NCBI GenBank assembly: GCA_026396415.1
Contig: JAPLWX010000044.1
Location: 1-32,377 of the forward strand
Length of the DNA stretch: 32,377 nt
Reading direction: 5' to 3'
From: Microcaldota archaeon
GTDB taxonomy: Archaea; Micrarchaeota; Micrarchaeia; Anstonellales; Anstonellaceae
The position numbers and the translations under genes are program-made. Below are positions 1 to 8,505 of the stretch, one piece after another; within the stretch, counting starts at the first letter, position 1; each line of letters starts with the position of its first letter. Under the pieces are notes generated by a model. The model made no database searches. It was not told the DNA's origin and saw only the letters and a program-made list of their open reading frames with translations.

Positions 1-51
1 CAGTAGCGGTGATAGACTGATGGGCCGCCGAAGGCGGCCGCGCCGCTACTG
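1..51. repeat. Nested inverted repeat at window start
   Basis: CAGTAGCGG at 1-9 is matched by CCGCTACTG at 43-51. Inside it, GGCCGCC (23-29) and GGCGGCC (33-39) form a seven-pair stem around a GAA triloop. The element lies downstream of the galT-like gene on the minus strand. It could be a transcription terminator, part of a structured RNA cut by the window edge, or a small palindromic repeat. No coding sequence was seen in 1-146. Confidence 0.5.
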
Positions 52-146
52 GCAACTATTTTTCAAGCACAAAATAAGAGAGAAGGAGGCGCTTTCATCC
101 AACGCCTGAAGGCATTGGGTTTCCCGCGCCTAGGCAACTAATTTAG

Positions 147-1091
147 TCAGGAAATTGCGTTTTTGTCCTTTATTTCAGCAAGCTTTGCCCCCAAGGCCTT
201 TGCAGAAACCTCAGGCAGCTCGGAAACCATCACCACTTCGGTGCCAAGCTCAAACCCCGCCCAGATTGAAAGGCGCGAGACGACCTCGAGGTGGAACGGG
301 AACGCCCCGCCTGCGTGCGGCGCGGAATGGAAGATTATGTTGTAAGGGCCAAAGCCAGTCGCGGCATCGAATGCAGTGAGCACTGACTTGAGGATGGAGG
401 CAAGCGAGCGCATCTGCTCATCGGAGAGCGCAATCAGGGAATTGGCATCCGCAAATGGCACGATCCAGGTCTCGAAATGATAGCGCGGCGCCTTGGGGCA
501 GACTGCGAAAAAATGCCCGTTTTGCGCAAACAGGTTCCTGACGGGCTTTTGCTTCATCTTCGCTATTTTTCCCGCCTTCCTGGCAAGCTTCTTGATATAG
601 TCGGGAACGAATGGCATGCCCACCAGCTGGGTGTGCGAGTGCTCAAGCGAAGCCCCGCCTGCCTTGCCTTCGTTCTTGAAAACCGCAGTATATGCGAGCT
701 TTGGGTCTTGCGCGGCAGATTGCATCCTGCGCTTCACCATGGAAAGGTAATCGAACAGGTTTTCCTCGCCCAGCTCTGAAAGGGCTTTTTGGTGATCAGG
801 CGACTCCACGATGACCTCGTGCCTGCCGTACGCCTTTTTGCTTTCCGCGGAAAATGCCGGGAACTTGTTCGGGAAGCAGCGCACCTCCCACTTGCCGCCG
901 CGCTCTATCCTGTCGATTTCAGGGGGTGTGAGGCGCTCGTTCCCAGGGCAGAAAAAGCATTTCTCCGGAGGCGTCGCCTTTTGCGCGCGCACTGCGTCGG
1001 GAGAGTCATGCGGCCTCGCCCCCCGCACTGCGGTGATTACCACTTTCCTGCCTATGGCGTCCTTGCGGACCTCGTTCACCGATTTTGCCAT
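147..1091 (-). CDS. galT: Galactose-1-phosphate uridylyltransferase-like protein (HIT superfamily)
   Basis: A 314-residue protein of the GalT branch of the HIT superfamily, which moves a nucleotidyl group between a sugar-1-phosphate and UDP-glucose through a uridylylated histidine (family knowledge). A CFFCPG zinc pair lies near residue 43 and the active-site HSHTQ motif near 149-153, preceded by an asparagine-containing strand (FKNEGKAGGASLEHSH). A second histidine region, FHLEVV, lies near the C-terminus. Length is usual for archaeal GalT. I start at the ATG at 1091 rather than the TTG one codon upstream, because GGGGTGT sits just upstream. It appears to be a single-gene unit, so the sugar substrate is not shown by neighbours. 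GalT-like ADP-glucose phosphorylases share these motifs, so substrate specificity is uncertain. Confidence 0.85.
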   Translation of the reverse strand: MAKSVNEVRKDAIGRKVVITAVRGARPHDSPDAVRAQKATPPEKCFFCPGNERLTPPEIDRIERGGKWEVRCFPNKFPAFSAESKKAYGRHEVIVESPDHQKALSELGEENLFDYLSMVKRRMQSAAQDPKLAYTAVFKNEGKAGGASLEHSHTQLVGMPFVPDYIKKLARKAGKIAKMKQKPVRNLFAQNGHFFAVCPKAPRYHFETWIVPFADANSLIALSDEQMRSLASILKSVLTAFDAATGFGPYNIIFHSAPHAGGAFPFHLEVVSRLSIWAGFELGTEVVMVSELPEVSAKALGAKLAEIKDKNAIS

Positions 1092-1173
1092 CAAGACACC
1101 CCTACTCGCTTTTGACCAAGTCCAGCAATCCTAGCCCTGCTGCCACGTTGTGAAAGCGTATCGCTCAGGAGAT

Positions 1174-1305
1174 TTATAATGGCTGCTCCACTTTTCCGGA
1201 TTTTGGCTGCGCGAGAATTTCCTCAACCTCCCTGCGCACCTGCTGCCGCAGCCCGTAGGTGTCGCCCATCATCACATAGCCCTGCCAGCCTGAGTTTGAT
1301 AACAT
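1174..1305 (-). CDS. Small ORF coupled to the upstream unknown gene
   Basis: A 43-codon reading frame whose ATG overlaps the stop of the preceding minus-strand gene as TAATG, the classical arrangement for translational coupling. The product starts MLSNSGWQGYVMMGDTYG and ends in a charged helix (VRREVEEILAQ). It may be a separate small protein, or the true C-terminus of the 1305-2222 protein displaced by a frameshift at the junction. No family recognised. Confidence 0.4.
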   Translation of the reverse strand: MLSNSGWQGYVMMGDTYGLRQQVRREVEEILAQPKSGKVEQPL

Positions 1306-2222
1306 TATCCTGCTTTTTTCCATTTCACCTGCCGCATATTTTGCCCTGAAAAGCTCAAACCTGCCAAGAACGCCTGCGCCCTGGCAAGCTGCCCGCCCAT
1401 CAGCTGGTTTGCGGCATTCTCAACGTCCTGCTTCGCCTCTGCAAGCGCAACCCTAAAGTCGCTATTTGCCACAATTGTTATCTCGCCTTTTGCCGTTTCC
1501 AGCTTCGGCGTTGCCGCGTCCACTTTTGTGGCTTCCGTGCTAATCAACACCCCAAAACGGCTGGACGGCTGGCTGCCGGCGCCGACGTACCCGCGGTCGT
1601 AGTTGACGAAGCTGCCGTCGCCGCGGGCCAGCAGGCCGACATAGTTCTGAGCCTTGTAGAGATAGCGTGCATCTGGGCTGTCTGAGGAAATTCCCTTCCC
1701 AAATGGAATGCCAAACTTGTTGTCCGTATTGTACCATCCATCGCTTGAGGGGAAGCTCAAGAGTAGGCTGATCTGGCTCTTGTCTGTGATATCGTATGTG
1801 ATTGTGCTCCCCTTTTCGTTTGGAAGAATGAGTGCATTCCCGTCCGCAAGAAAGTCGTGGTTCACTACAAGGATTGCGTTCTTTTCGTAGCGGTATTCCT
1901 TTGGAACCTCGAAAATGTAGGTTATGCCTGCGCTTGAATCGATGTATTTTACCACGTCGCCAAGCTCTGCGTCCTTTCCCTTGAAAGCGACAAGCGTGCC
2001 AGTCCATGCAGGATAGACTTCCCTTTCTGATTTCCAGGTGTCTGAAAGCACGAGCCTTCCATCAAATTCCTTGTTGGAAAGGATGCACCCTTTTATCGAA
2101 CCGTTCTCGTCAATTGGCTTGATTCCTGCCAAAGTGAGCTGTTCATTCAGATAAGACAGAAATTTGCCAAGGCGCCGCTCATCTGTGAATACTTTGTTTA
2201 GGGAGACGCCATTTGAGAGCAA
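1305..2222 (-). CDS. Uncharacterised soluble protein, start uncertain
   Basis: I do not recognise the family. The product is about 305 residues with no membrane segment or signal peptide. Much of the middle looks beta-rich, followed by an alanine-rich helical C-terminus. The reading frame runs open back to 2714 inside herA, but that extension is a shadow. The best initiation signal, an ATG at 2287 after GAGGTG and a TATA box at 2323-2330, opens a different frame that stops after 15 codons. In the correct frame no ATG occurs; a TTG at 2222 follows AAGGAG at a six-base spacing and is the start chosen here. Residues near the C-terminal third (GYVGAG...VLISTEATKVDA) resemble GYFSVP...VLTYKATRGDAKVDA in the protein at 9209-10807, so the two may be distant relatives. 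It is followed by the coupled small ORF at 1174-1305. Confidence 0.55.
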   Translation of the reverse strand: MLSNGVSLNKVFTDERRLGKFLSYLNEQLTLAGIKPIDENGSIKGCILSNKEFDGRLVLSDTWKSEREVYPAWTGTLVAFKGKDAELGDVVKYIDSSAGITYIFEVPKEYRYEKNAILVVNHDFLADGNALILPNEKGSTITYDITDKSQISLLLSFPSSDGWYNTDNKFGIPFGKGISSDSPDARYLYKAQNYVGLLARGDGSFVNYDRGYVGAGSQPSSRFGVLISTEATKVDAATPKLETAKGEITIVANSDFRVALAEAKQDVENAANQLMGGQLARAQAFLAGLSFSGQNMRQVKWKKAG

Positions 2223-2239
2223 AATGTTCTCCTTCTGCG

Positions 2240-2287
2240 TCAGTCCCTTGCTATCGCCAGACTGTGCGAGCTGGTTACGGTTGCCAT
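2240..2287 (-). other. 15-codon leader reading frame, possible frameshift
   Basis: An ATG preceded at five bases by GAGGTG encodes MATVTSSHSLAIARD and then TGA. Its stop lies 18 bases before the proposed TTG start of the next frame. It is either a leader peptide coupled to the main gene or the true N-terminus cut off by a single-base indel. Confidence 0.4.
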
Positions 2288-2318
2288 GAATACACCTCTT
2301 AAGGAGGAGCTGTGGCAA

Positions 2319-2332
2319 AGGGTTTATAAAGA
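2319..2332 (-). promoter_or_regulatory. TATA box for the 1305-2287 unit
   Basis: TTTATAAA at 2323-2330 lies between the herA stop (2413) and the ATG at 2287. Initiation about 25 bases downstream would fall near 2300, just ahead of the GAGGTG ribosome binding site. Confidence 0.5.
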
Positions 2333-2412
2333 TTGTGGTAAAAAGAGTAAAAGTGAACAACCAGAAGCTCGGAGGAGCTTTTGCACCCTTCTTTTCCTCA
2401 CCCGCCGCCTGC

Positions 2413-3930
2413 CTACAAGAACGCTTCCACGTCCTCTTTTTTCTTCGCGTTGTCCTCCTCGAACTTGCGCGCAATGAGCTCGAGGTCTTTCCCTTTTGCC
2501 GAGAAAGTGGTCTTGCGCTTGCGTATCTTGACAAACACCGGCGAGCCGACGGCTTCGCCCACGAAAAGCGCCTCGCCCACGCGCAGCGTGGTGATGGAAT
2601 CCAGCATCGCCTTGTCAATGCCCTCGCACGACTCGCCCACGTGCTCGATGTCGAACGGGTTGGTGATTCTGAGTATAATATTTGTATTGCATTGCGCAAG
2701 CGCGGTGGTGGCAAGCTGCACAGGCCGCTGGGAGATGAGGCAGAGGCAGGCGCCGAATTTCCTCCCTTCCCGCGCGATTTGGATTATGGGCGATTTGGCA
2801 AGCGCGTGGCGCTTTTCCGCCTTCTCTGGCGCGTAGTTATGAGCCTCTTCCACCACGAGTACAAAAGGCGGGATTTTCTCCTTTTTCCTAAGCTTGAAGA
2901 GCCGCCTGCACAAATATGAAACAATGATCTGCTTTTTCTTCGCATGGTCGATTTCGGACAGGTCAAACACCGTGAGCACGCCAGGCGATACAACCTCCTC
3001 AAGCTTGGGGCAGTCCGTTGCGCCGAACAGGCGGAGAGAGCGGAGCTCGGAAAGCCATGCGAGAAGCGGGCGCTTCACATTGTCCTTTTTCTTGTCAGCC
3101 ATCTCCAACTCCACGCGCGCTATCAGGTCCTCCAGCGTGTATGCCTCGTGTTTTTCCTTGCCCTCCTTCCTCAATGCCTCCATTATGGGGGCAAGCTCGC
3201 GCATCTGCGTGGAGGACATCTCGGGCGCCCACTCGGCAAGCATTTGCGGGGTGATTTTCCTGAACGCTATACGAAACTTCTTCGTGCTCACCACATTGGT
3301 GCTCTTGGAATACTGCGTCTGGCGGAAGCCCACGTACTCCCCGTGGCTGTCAAGCACCACCACCGCCATCCTGCCGTCAGAGGGCTTCCTGTCAAGCAGC
3401 TCCTCGATAAGCACGGATGTGAAATATGATTTTCCGCTCCCGGACATCGCCAGTATCGCCAGGTGCTTCTGGAGCAGCCTGCCCATGGATATTTTTGCAG
3501 GAAGGGAATGATGCTGGAGATTCCCAAGCAGCAGCCCGTTGTCGTCGAGAAGCAGGAATTTTTTCAATAGGGCGTCCTCTGCCAGCACCACCTTGCTCCC
3601 GGGCGCAACAGGGAAGGTGGAGCGTGCAATGTTTTCCGCCTCGAAAACCCCGTGCACGCGCGCGTTTGCCACAGCGTATTCCCACTCGCCGGTAGGGAAT
3701 GACTGGGATAGGGGCATGTTGCGCTCGTACTCCGCAACCGATTCCGCGCGCTCGAAATAGCGGTTGGCGCGCGTGATTTCCGTCACTGACGCAAGCACAA
3801 AGCCGCTGGGGGACTGCACCTTGACAAACTGCCCCTTGCGCACTTTGGGAGACAATATTACGAATGAGAATGCGATTGTCGTGGGCCCTTCAAGGGTGGA
3901 GACCACTGTTCCCACTTCGTCTTCTGCCAT
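2413..3930 (-). CDS. herA: HerA-type DNA translocase/helicase
   Basis: A 505-residue HerA/FtsK-like hexameric ATPase. HerA acts with the NurA nuclease in archaeal DNA end resection (family knowledge). An N-terminal beta-barrel (HAS-barrel) region of about 120 residues precedes the P-loop AMSGSGKS near residue 160, with a conserved VVLDSHGEY after it. The Walker B segment VLVVEEAHNYAPE lies near 355, followed by a sensor/arginine region (AREGRKFGACLCLISQRP). The length is typical. The start is the ATG at 3930, with GGAGG about ten bases upstream and TTTTAAAT at 3953-3960 shared with the divergent gene. NurA, Mre11 and Rad50, which often neighbour HerA, are not in this window, so a specialised HerA paralogue cannot be excluded. 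Confidence 0.9.
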   Translation of the reverse strand: MAEDEVGTVVSTLEGPTTIAFSFVILSPKVRKGQFVKVQSPSGFVLASVTEITRANRYFERAESVAEYERNMPLSQSFPTGEWEYAVANARVHGVFEAENIARSTFPVAPGSKVVLAEDALLKKFLLLDDNGLLLGNLQHHSLPAKISMGRLLQKHLAILAMSGSGKSYFTSVLIEELLDRKPSDGRMAVVVLDSHGEYVGFRQTQYSKSTNVVSTKKFRIAFRKITPQMLAEWAPEMSSTQMRELAPIMEALRKEGKEKHEAYTLEDLIARVELEMADKKKDNVKRPLLAWLSELRSLRLFGATDCPKLEEVVSPGVLTVFDLSEIDHAKKKQIIVSYLCRRLFKLRKKEKIPPFVLVVEEAHNYAPEKAEKRHALAKSPIIQIAREGRKFGACLCLISQRPVQLATTALAQCNTNIILRITNPFDIEHVGESCEGIDKAMLDSITTLRVGEALFVGEAVGSPVFVKIRKRKTTFSAKGKDLELIARKFEEDNAKKKEDVEAFL

Positions 3931-3950
3931 GCCATTTTTTCCTCCCCATA

Positions 3951-3962
3951 GCTTTTAAATCG
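3951..3962. promoter_or_regulatory. Shared divergent TATA box
   Basis: TTTTAAAT at 3953-3960 is nearly palindromic and sits about 25 bases from both the plus-strand ATG at 3982 and the minus-strand herA ATG at 3930. It can serve both directions with very short leaders. Confidence 0.5.
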
Positions 3963-3981
3963 AACCTGGGAAATCAGGTGC

Positions 3982-4461
3982 ATGCATCAGGCAAACGAGC
4001 TCCCGTTTTCCGCGCGCTACTCCCTTCCTGCGCAGGTGAGCGATAACCTCGGGGATGTTTCCTGGGAATCGGTGGTGCAGCTTTCCACCGACTTCCAGGT
4101 GCGCAGCGCCGAGAAGAGGACAAAGGTGCGGAAAATCATCAAGGAGCTCCAGATGTCCCGCCTCATACTTATGGAAAGGGTCGCCAGGGGCACGCGCGAG
4201 GGGAGGATTGACCCGAAGCTTTTGGTGGACGTTGTCAGGCTCCTGCAGCGCTGCGAGGAGGCGATGGAGGAGCACGACATCGACCTGAAGGAGTTTTCCA
4301 CCTATCTTTACCTGGTGTCTGAAAAACTGAAAAAAGAGAAGATGACACGGCATGAAGGCACAGGCATCAGCAAGATGGCGCCGATGAAGGAGGATTTCGC
4401 GCGCTTAAGGCCGATGAAGCGGCAATTGCCGCAGGGCAGCGCAGCCGGGAAGAAAAAATAG
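3982..4461 (+). CDS. Uncharacterised helical protein
   Basis: A 159-residue protein with no recognised domain. It is strongly charged and predominantly helical in character, for example the stretch around residues 45-115 with many Arg, Lys and Glu and regular leucines. It has no signal peptide or membrane segment, and the last 30 residues are basic and end in GKKK. The ATG lies about 25 bases after a TATA box, suggesting a leaderless transcript. The stop is 22 bases before the phosphoglucose isomerase gene, so both are probably co-transcribed. It is divergent from herA. Confidence 0.65.
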   Translation: MHQANELPFSARYSLPAQVSDNLGDVSWESVVQLSTDFQVRSAEKRTKVRKIIKELQMSRLILMERVARGTREGRIDPKLLVDVVRLLQRCEEAMEEHDIDLKEFSTYLYLVSEKLKKEKMTRHEGTGISKMAPMKEDFARLRPMKRQLPQGSAAGKKK

Positions 4462-4483
4462 TCCATCTGCAAAGGTAATTTTC

Positions 4484-5188
4484 ATGGAATGGAAATTCGA
4501 CGATGAGGCGCTTGAGTTTTCCGGAAGGAAGATAAAGCCGTCCGTGCGCAGGCTTCTGGAAATGGCGCCTGTGCTTGCAACACCGAAAAAGGACAGCGGC
4601 CTTGCTCCTGATTCGCCCACATATTACATGTACCGCGATGTGGCGCACTTCGGGAAAATCCGCTACGATGTCACGAGGATACTTTCGCTTGACCTCGCGG
4701 GGGAGAGGAACAAGACATTGGGGCATGTGCACCCTCGCTCCGCGAAGGGCGCGGCCTGGCCTGAAGTGTACGAGGTGCTCTCAGGCGAAGCGCATTTCCT
4801 GCTGCAAAAAGTGACCCAGCTTGGCGTGCAGGACGCTGTGCTGCTTTCAGCGAAAAAGGGCGAGTGCCTGCTCATTCCCCCGGGATACGGGCACGTCACC
4901 ATAAACGCAGGCAAGCGCGAGCTGGTGCTGGGAAACCTGGTCTCCTCGGACTTTGACGCAGACTACTCGCAGTTCCTGCGCATGCGCGGCGGATGCTATT
5001 ACGAAATGCATGACGGCAAGCTCGTGAGGAACAGGAACTACGGGGAGGACTTTGAGCTCCGGAAGCTAAGCGCGAGCGAGTTCTCGTCCGCCTTCGGCAC
5101 CTACGCGCCATTCAGGAAGGGGCTGCTTGCCGCCGTGAAAAAGCCGGAGGACATCGAGTTTTTGAAGAAGCCCGAGATGTTTTACTAG
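4484..5188 (+). CDS. pgi: Glucose-6-phosphate isomerase, cupin type
   Basis: A 234-residue cupin-fold phosphoglucose isomerase, interconverting glucose-6-phosphate and fructose-6-phosphate with a bound metal ion. It replaces the unrelated classical Pgi in many archaea (family knowledge). The first metal-binding cupin motif is GHVHP near residue 80, followed by PEVYEVLSGEAHFLL, which supplies the glutamate and the sugar-phosphate pocket. The second cupin motif, PPGYGHVTIN, is near 133-142. The preceding MYRDVAHFGKIRYDVT segment and the length are typical of the family. AAGGTAA lies five bases before the ATG. It follows the helical protein gene at short spacing, so a two-gene unit is likely. 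Confidence 0.88.
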   Translation: MEWKFDDEALEFSGRKIKPSVRRLLEMAPVLATPKKDSGLAPDSPTYYMYRDVAHFGKIRYDVTRILSLDLAGERNKTLGHVHPRSAKGAAWPEVYEVLSGEAHFLLQKVTQLGVQDAVLLSAKKGECLLIPPGYGHVTINAGKRELVLGNLVSSDFDADYSQFLRMRGGCYYEMHDGKLVRNRNYGEDFELRKLSASEFSSAFGTYAPFRKGLLAAVKKPEDIEFLKKPEMFY

Positions 5189-5235
5189 CTGCTTCTTTTC
5201 CACTTTCCCTCTTGCAAGCGCCTCGCTTCACCCTC

Positions 5236-5245
5236 ATATATATAA
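5236..5245 (+). promoter_or_regulatory. TATA box for secreted-protein gene
   Basis: ATATATATAA lies in the short gap after pgi, about 30 bases ahead of the ATG at 5276, so the transcript would have a very short leader. Confidence 0.5.
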
Positions 5246-5275
5246 CTTGGCTTCCAACTACAGACGGTGGTCCTG

Positions 5276-5785
5276 ATGAAGTTTGCAGCCCATGGCCCGC
5301 GCGGCTCAGTTGCGGTTTTCCTGCTGGCATTGGCGCTCATGAGTGCCCTTTCTTTTGCAGACTCTGCAGCCCCGCCGCCGTCGCAGGTGGCAGTGCATCT
5401 TGTGAGCAATGGAATCAATGAAACCGGCATTGGGCAGATAGTCTACCATTGCCCGCCAAACACGGTTGATATGACGGAAGGAAAAAACATTTCCCTGAAT
5501 TGCCTGGCAGGCACATGCACAAACGAACCCAAGTATTTGGCTTCTTCGTGCACGTATTTCCCAACAGGCTATTTCTCGTATAGCTATCATGGCCAGGAAA
5601 AGTCAAGCGAAAATTTCAACGCAACCAAGCACTACTATCGCTATTACGAATACCAGTTGGATGTGCAGACCGGCAAAATAACGCCAATCAGCGCATCGAA
5701 TGGAGAAACCCCGACACGCCCCATATGCCCCGCGCTACTCGTGCTCGTGGTAATAGTGGGTTTCGTTGCCGGCAAGCAGGGATAA
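5276..5785 (+). CDS. Uncharacterised exported, C-terminally anchored protein
   Basis: A 169-residue protein with an N-terminal hydrophobic signal (about residues 11-28, ending SFADSA). The middle holds four cysteines and many Tyr, Ser and Asn, including three NxS/T sequons. A C-terminal hydrophobic helix (ALLVLVVIVGFVAG) precedes a short basic end. The layout suggests an extracytoplasmic domain held by a C-terminal membrane anchor. No family recognised. A GTG three codons upstream is possible, but ATG 5276 keeps a normal signal peptide and spacing. It converges with alaS. Confidence 0.65.
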   Translation: MKFAAHGPRGSVAVFLLALALMSALSFADSAAPPPSQVAVHLVSNGINETGIGQIVYHCPPNTVDMTEGKNISLNCLAGTCTNEPKYLASSCTYFPTGYFSYSYHGQEKSSENFNATKHYYRYYEYQLDVQTGKITPISASNGETPTRPICPALLVLVVIVGFVAGKQG

Positions 5786-5816
5786 ATAAGATTGGGCTGG
5801 AGTCAGGAGCTGCCGC

Positions 5817-8447
5817 TTATACAACTTTCCCGCGCGCAAACGTCTCGCTCCCCCCTCCTTTGCCTCCGTGCTTTTTGAGGAGCTCAAGCGCGCTCATGCC
5901 GCTTCCCTTGGGCGCTACCGCCACAATGAAGCCGTCAGTTATCGAGATTACCGCCGCAAAGCCTTGCGCGCTTAATTTCGCGCAAACTTCCTCTGCGAGC
6001 TTTTGCGTGTAGGGAACGCCTTGCAGCTCGACCACATTCTTGCCGGACGCCCTTGCCTTTTCCGCTTCTGCATCGCTTATTTGCTGCGCAAGAAGCGCCT
6101 GCAGCTTCTCTATCTCCTTGCCGCGCTCTTTCCATTCGTTGAAGAAGCGCATGATTGCCGGCTTGAGCTGGTCCTCCGGGACAGCCAATGCCTCTGCTGC
6201 CTCGCGCAGCAGCCTTTCGCGCTCCTGCATGTGCTTGACGGCCTCAGGGCCGCATTTTATCACCACTCGTTCCACCCCGTCCTGCACACCTTCGCGCTTG
6301 ACAATCTTCACCAGCTCAAGCTCGCTTGTGCTTTTTATGTAGCCGTGCGTCCCGCCGCACGCCTGATGGTCGATATCGCCAATCGAAACCACGCGCAATT
6401 CCTTGCCAGGCACCGCCCCTCCTTGGTAAAGCCTGAAGCCATACTTCTGCTCAGCCTCGGTCCTGCCCAGCACCTCGGTCTGCACAGGCAGGTTTTCAAG
6501 GACGTATCTGTTGGCAATCTGCTCGATTTTCTCAAGCTCTTCCCAGGTTATCTTCCTATAGTGCGTCAAATCAATGTGCGCCTTGTGCTCGTCCTTGTAG
6601 GAGCCTGCCTGCCAGATGTGGGAGCCAAGCACAGCGCGCGCGCAGGCGTTTAGCAGGTGGATTGCAGTATGGTGCCTTGTTATCTGCTTCCTCCGCTCGC
6701 CGTCCACCCTGCCATGCGCTTTCATGCCTGCGGAAAAGGCTGACGGCTTTTCCACCTCATGCAGCACCACGCCCTTTTCTTTCTGCACGTTCGTTACCTT
6801 GATTCCGTTCAAAGTGCCAGTGTCGTAAATCTGCCCGCCGCCCTCAGGGTAGAATGCGGTGGCGTCCAGTATCACATACTTGCCATGGATTGACAGCACG
6901 GTGGCATCAAACTCTTCCGTGCCATCATAGAAAAGCGCCTTTGTTTTCTCTGTCCCTTCCACATCGATTTTTTTCTCTATCGGCTCGCCGGTTTCATCGC
7001 CCTTCTCTATGAGCTTGTAGAAGTTCTCAGGCACTGCTACTTTCACTCCCTTTTCCCTGCCAATCTCGGAAACAAGCTCAGGCGGGATGCCGTCAGACTC
7101 GTAAAGCTTCTTCAGCTCCTCAACACCTATCGGCTTTCCGCGCGCCAAAAGCGTCGCCACCTTGCCCCTGCCCTTTTCCTTGCCAGCTGCGTATTTCTTC
7201 TGCTCCTCCTCGATGACCGCAACCGCGGTGGCAACGCCCTGCTGGAGTTTTGGCGCGAAATCGCGGAGGTGGCGCGCATGGGCCTCAAGCACGCCCGCAT
7301 AATCAAGTCCGAGCGAAAACTCGCCGTCAAAGCCGAACACCCTGCGCAGTATCATGCGGAGGTTGTAGCCACCGCCGGAGTTCGATGGCAGCATGCCGTC
7401 AGTTGATGTGAAGAGGATGGTCTTGAGGTGGTCTGCGCAGGCATAGGTCGCATGGAGCGGCGCAAAGGTGGATTGCATCTCCTCGGAAGACATGCCAAGC
7501 TTTTTCGCAACCGCGGCCTTTTCCGCGCAGATGTCTGCAACGTCGTCAATGTCCAGCGAGCCTGAAAGCTTCGAGTATTCCAAGAATAGCTTCTGGTCGA
7601 CCTTTATGCCTGCTTTCTTTTGTATCATGGAAACTGCGTCGCCAAACACGACGTCATAGCTGACAGGGGAGGCGTGCGTTATCCAGGCAAGCCGCTCCAG
7701 GCCCGCGCCCATGTCAATCACTTTGGTGGAAAGCTCGCGGCTGCCCCCATCGGGCAGCACCTCGTACTGCATGAACACGCAGTTGCCAAGCTCGAGCCCG
7801 TCGGCGAAATACTCGATGCAGGGCCCGAAGTTGCCTCCGCCCATCCAGACGTCTTCCAGGAAAACGATATTTTTCTCGTCAATGCCAATGTGAGATAGGT
7901 AGCCGATGTCGTGGCTTATCGCCTCGTCCTTCCAGTAGAATGTTCCCGTCTTCCTGCTGTTGAACGCATGCTGGCCCACCATTACGAAGTTGGTGTAGTG
8001 CCTGCCTGTCACGCCCACGTTTGAGATGTCAGGGAAGCGGATGCACTGCTGCGGAATGACGAGCGGGTTGGCAGGCGGAGGAAGCTCACCTGACACCACA
8101 TAGGGCTGAAAGTCGTTGATGGATGCGATGGAGAAGTACAGGTCGTCGCGCCAGCGCGCCACTGTGGGGAATGACTCGATTGAAGCGTGCCCGTGCTTTG
8201 TGAAATATTCCTCGATTTTCTTCCACGTTTCCACGTAGCCCAGGGGCTTTTTTGCCATCTTCTTGCCAATGAAGCGGTATCCCATGCAGGACGCGTCGGA
8301 GCAGATTTCGCGCGCTTCCACCGACCAGAAGTGCCTCCGGCATTTCGCGCATTGCTGGCGGGAATAGCCGCGCTCCACAAGCGCTGCCACTTTGTAGTGC
8401 TTTTCCCACTCGCGCGCGAATTCCATGCGCAGAGACGCCTTGTCCAT
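5817..8447 (-). CDS. alaS: Alanyl-tRNA synthetase, archaeal type
   Basis: An 876-residue class II synthetase that charges tRNA-Ala and hydrolyses mischarged Ser/Gly. The N-terminus has the archaeal zinc-binding pattern (CAKC...CSDASC, residues about 36-55) that bacterial AlaRS lacks. The catalytic domain includes GGGNFGPCIEYF and the SGGGYNLRMILRR segment. The editing domain has the HTAIH zinc motif near residue 591 and CGGTH near 696. A coiled stretch follows, and the protein ends in the glycine-rich C-Ala/DHHA1-type domain (GKGGGS). GAGGTGA lies three bases before the ATG, a near-perfect archaeal ribosome binding site. It is divergent from the two intron-containing tRNA genes. Confidence 0.97.
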   Translation of the reverse strand: MDKASLRMEFAREWEKHYKVAALVERGYSRQQCAKCRRHFWSVEAREICSDASCMGYRFIGKKMAKKPLGYVETWKKIEEYFTKHGHASIESFPTVARWRDDLYFSIASINDFQPYVVSGELPPPANPLVIPQQCIRFPDISNVGVTGRHYTNFVMVGQHAFNSRKTGTFYWKDEAISHDIGYLSHIGIDEKNIVFLEDVWMGGGNFGPCIEYFADGLELGNCVFMQYEVLPDGGSRELSTKVIDMGAGLERLAWITHASPVSYDVVFGDAVSMIQKKAGIKVDQKLFLEYSKLSGSLDIDDVADICAEKAAVAKKLGMSSEEMQSTFAPLHATYACADHLKTILFTSTDGMLPSNSGGGYNLRMILRRVFGFDGEFSLGLDYAGVLEAHARHLRDFAPKLQQGVATAVAVIEEEQKKYAAGKEKGRGKVATLLARGKPIGVEELKKLYESDGIPPELVSEIGREKGVKVAVPENFYKLIEKGDETGEPIEKKIDVEGTEKTKALFYDGTEEFDATVLSIHGKYVILDATAFYPEGGGQIYDTGTLNGIKVTNVQKEKGVVLHEVEKPSAFSAGMKAHGRVDGERRKQITRHHTAIHLLNACARAVLGSHIWQAGSYKDEHKAHIDLTHYRKITWEELEKIEQIANRYVLENLPVQTEVLGRTEAEQKYGFRLYQGGAVPGKELRVVSIGDIDHQACGGTHGYIKSTSELELVKIVKREGVQDGVERVVIKCGPEAVKHMQERERLLREAAEALAVPEDQLKPAIMRFFNEWKERGKEIEKLQALLAQQISDAEAEKARASGKNVVELQGVPYTQKLAEEVCAKLSAQGFAAVISITDGFIVAVAPKGSGMSALELLKKHGGKGGGSETFARGKVV

Positions 8448-8468
8448 GATTCACCTCTGACGAAGAAG

Positions 8469-8480
8469 CTTTATATTCCT
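8469..8480. promoter_or_regulatory. TATA box region between alaS and tRNA-Val
   Basis: CTTTATATTC lies about 30 bases before the tRNA-Val 5' end. The same AT-rich block read on the minus strand (GAATATAAAG) is placed to drive alaS, whose ATG is at 8447. Confidence 0.5.
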
Positions 8481-8505
8481 ATATTTGCAGAAAGAGGTTC
8501 GCCAA

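Noticed and set aside
1-60. Possible C/D or H/ACA guide RNA at the window start
   Set aside because: TGATAG and CTGA resemble boxes C and D, but the spacing and partner boxes are missing, and the fold is a simple nested hairpin.
2223-2714. N-terminal extension of the 1305 frame into herA
   Set aside because: The extension overlaps the herA coding sequence on the same strand, is arginine/serine-rich shadow translation, and lies upstream of the TATA box and ribosome binding site.
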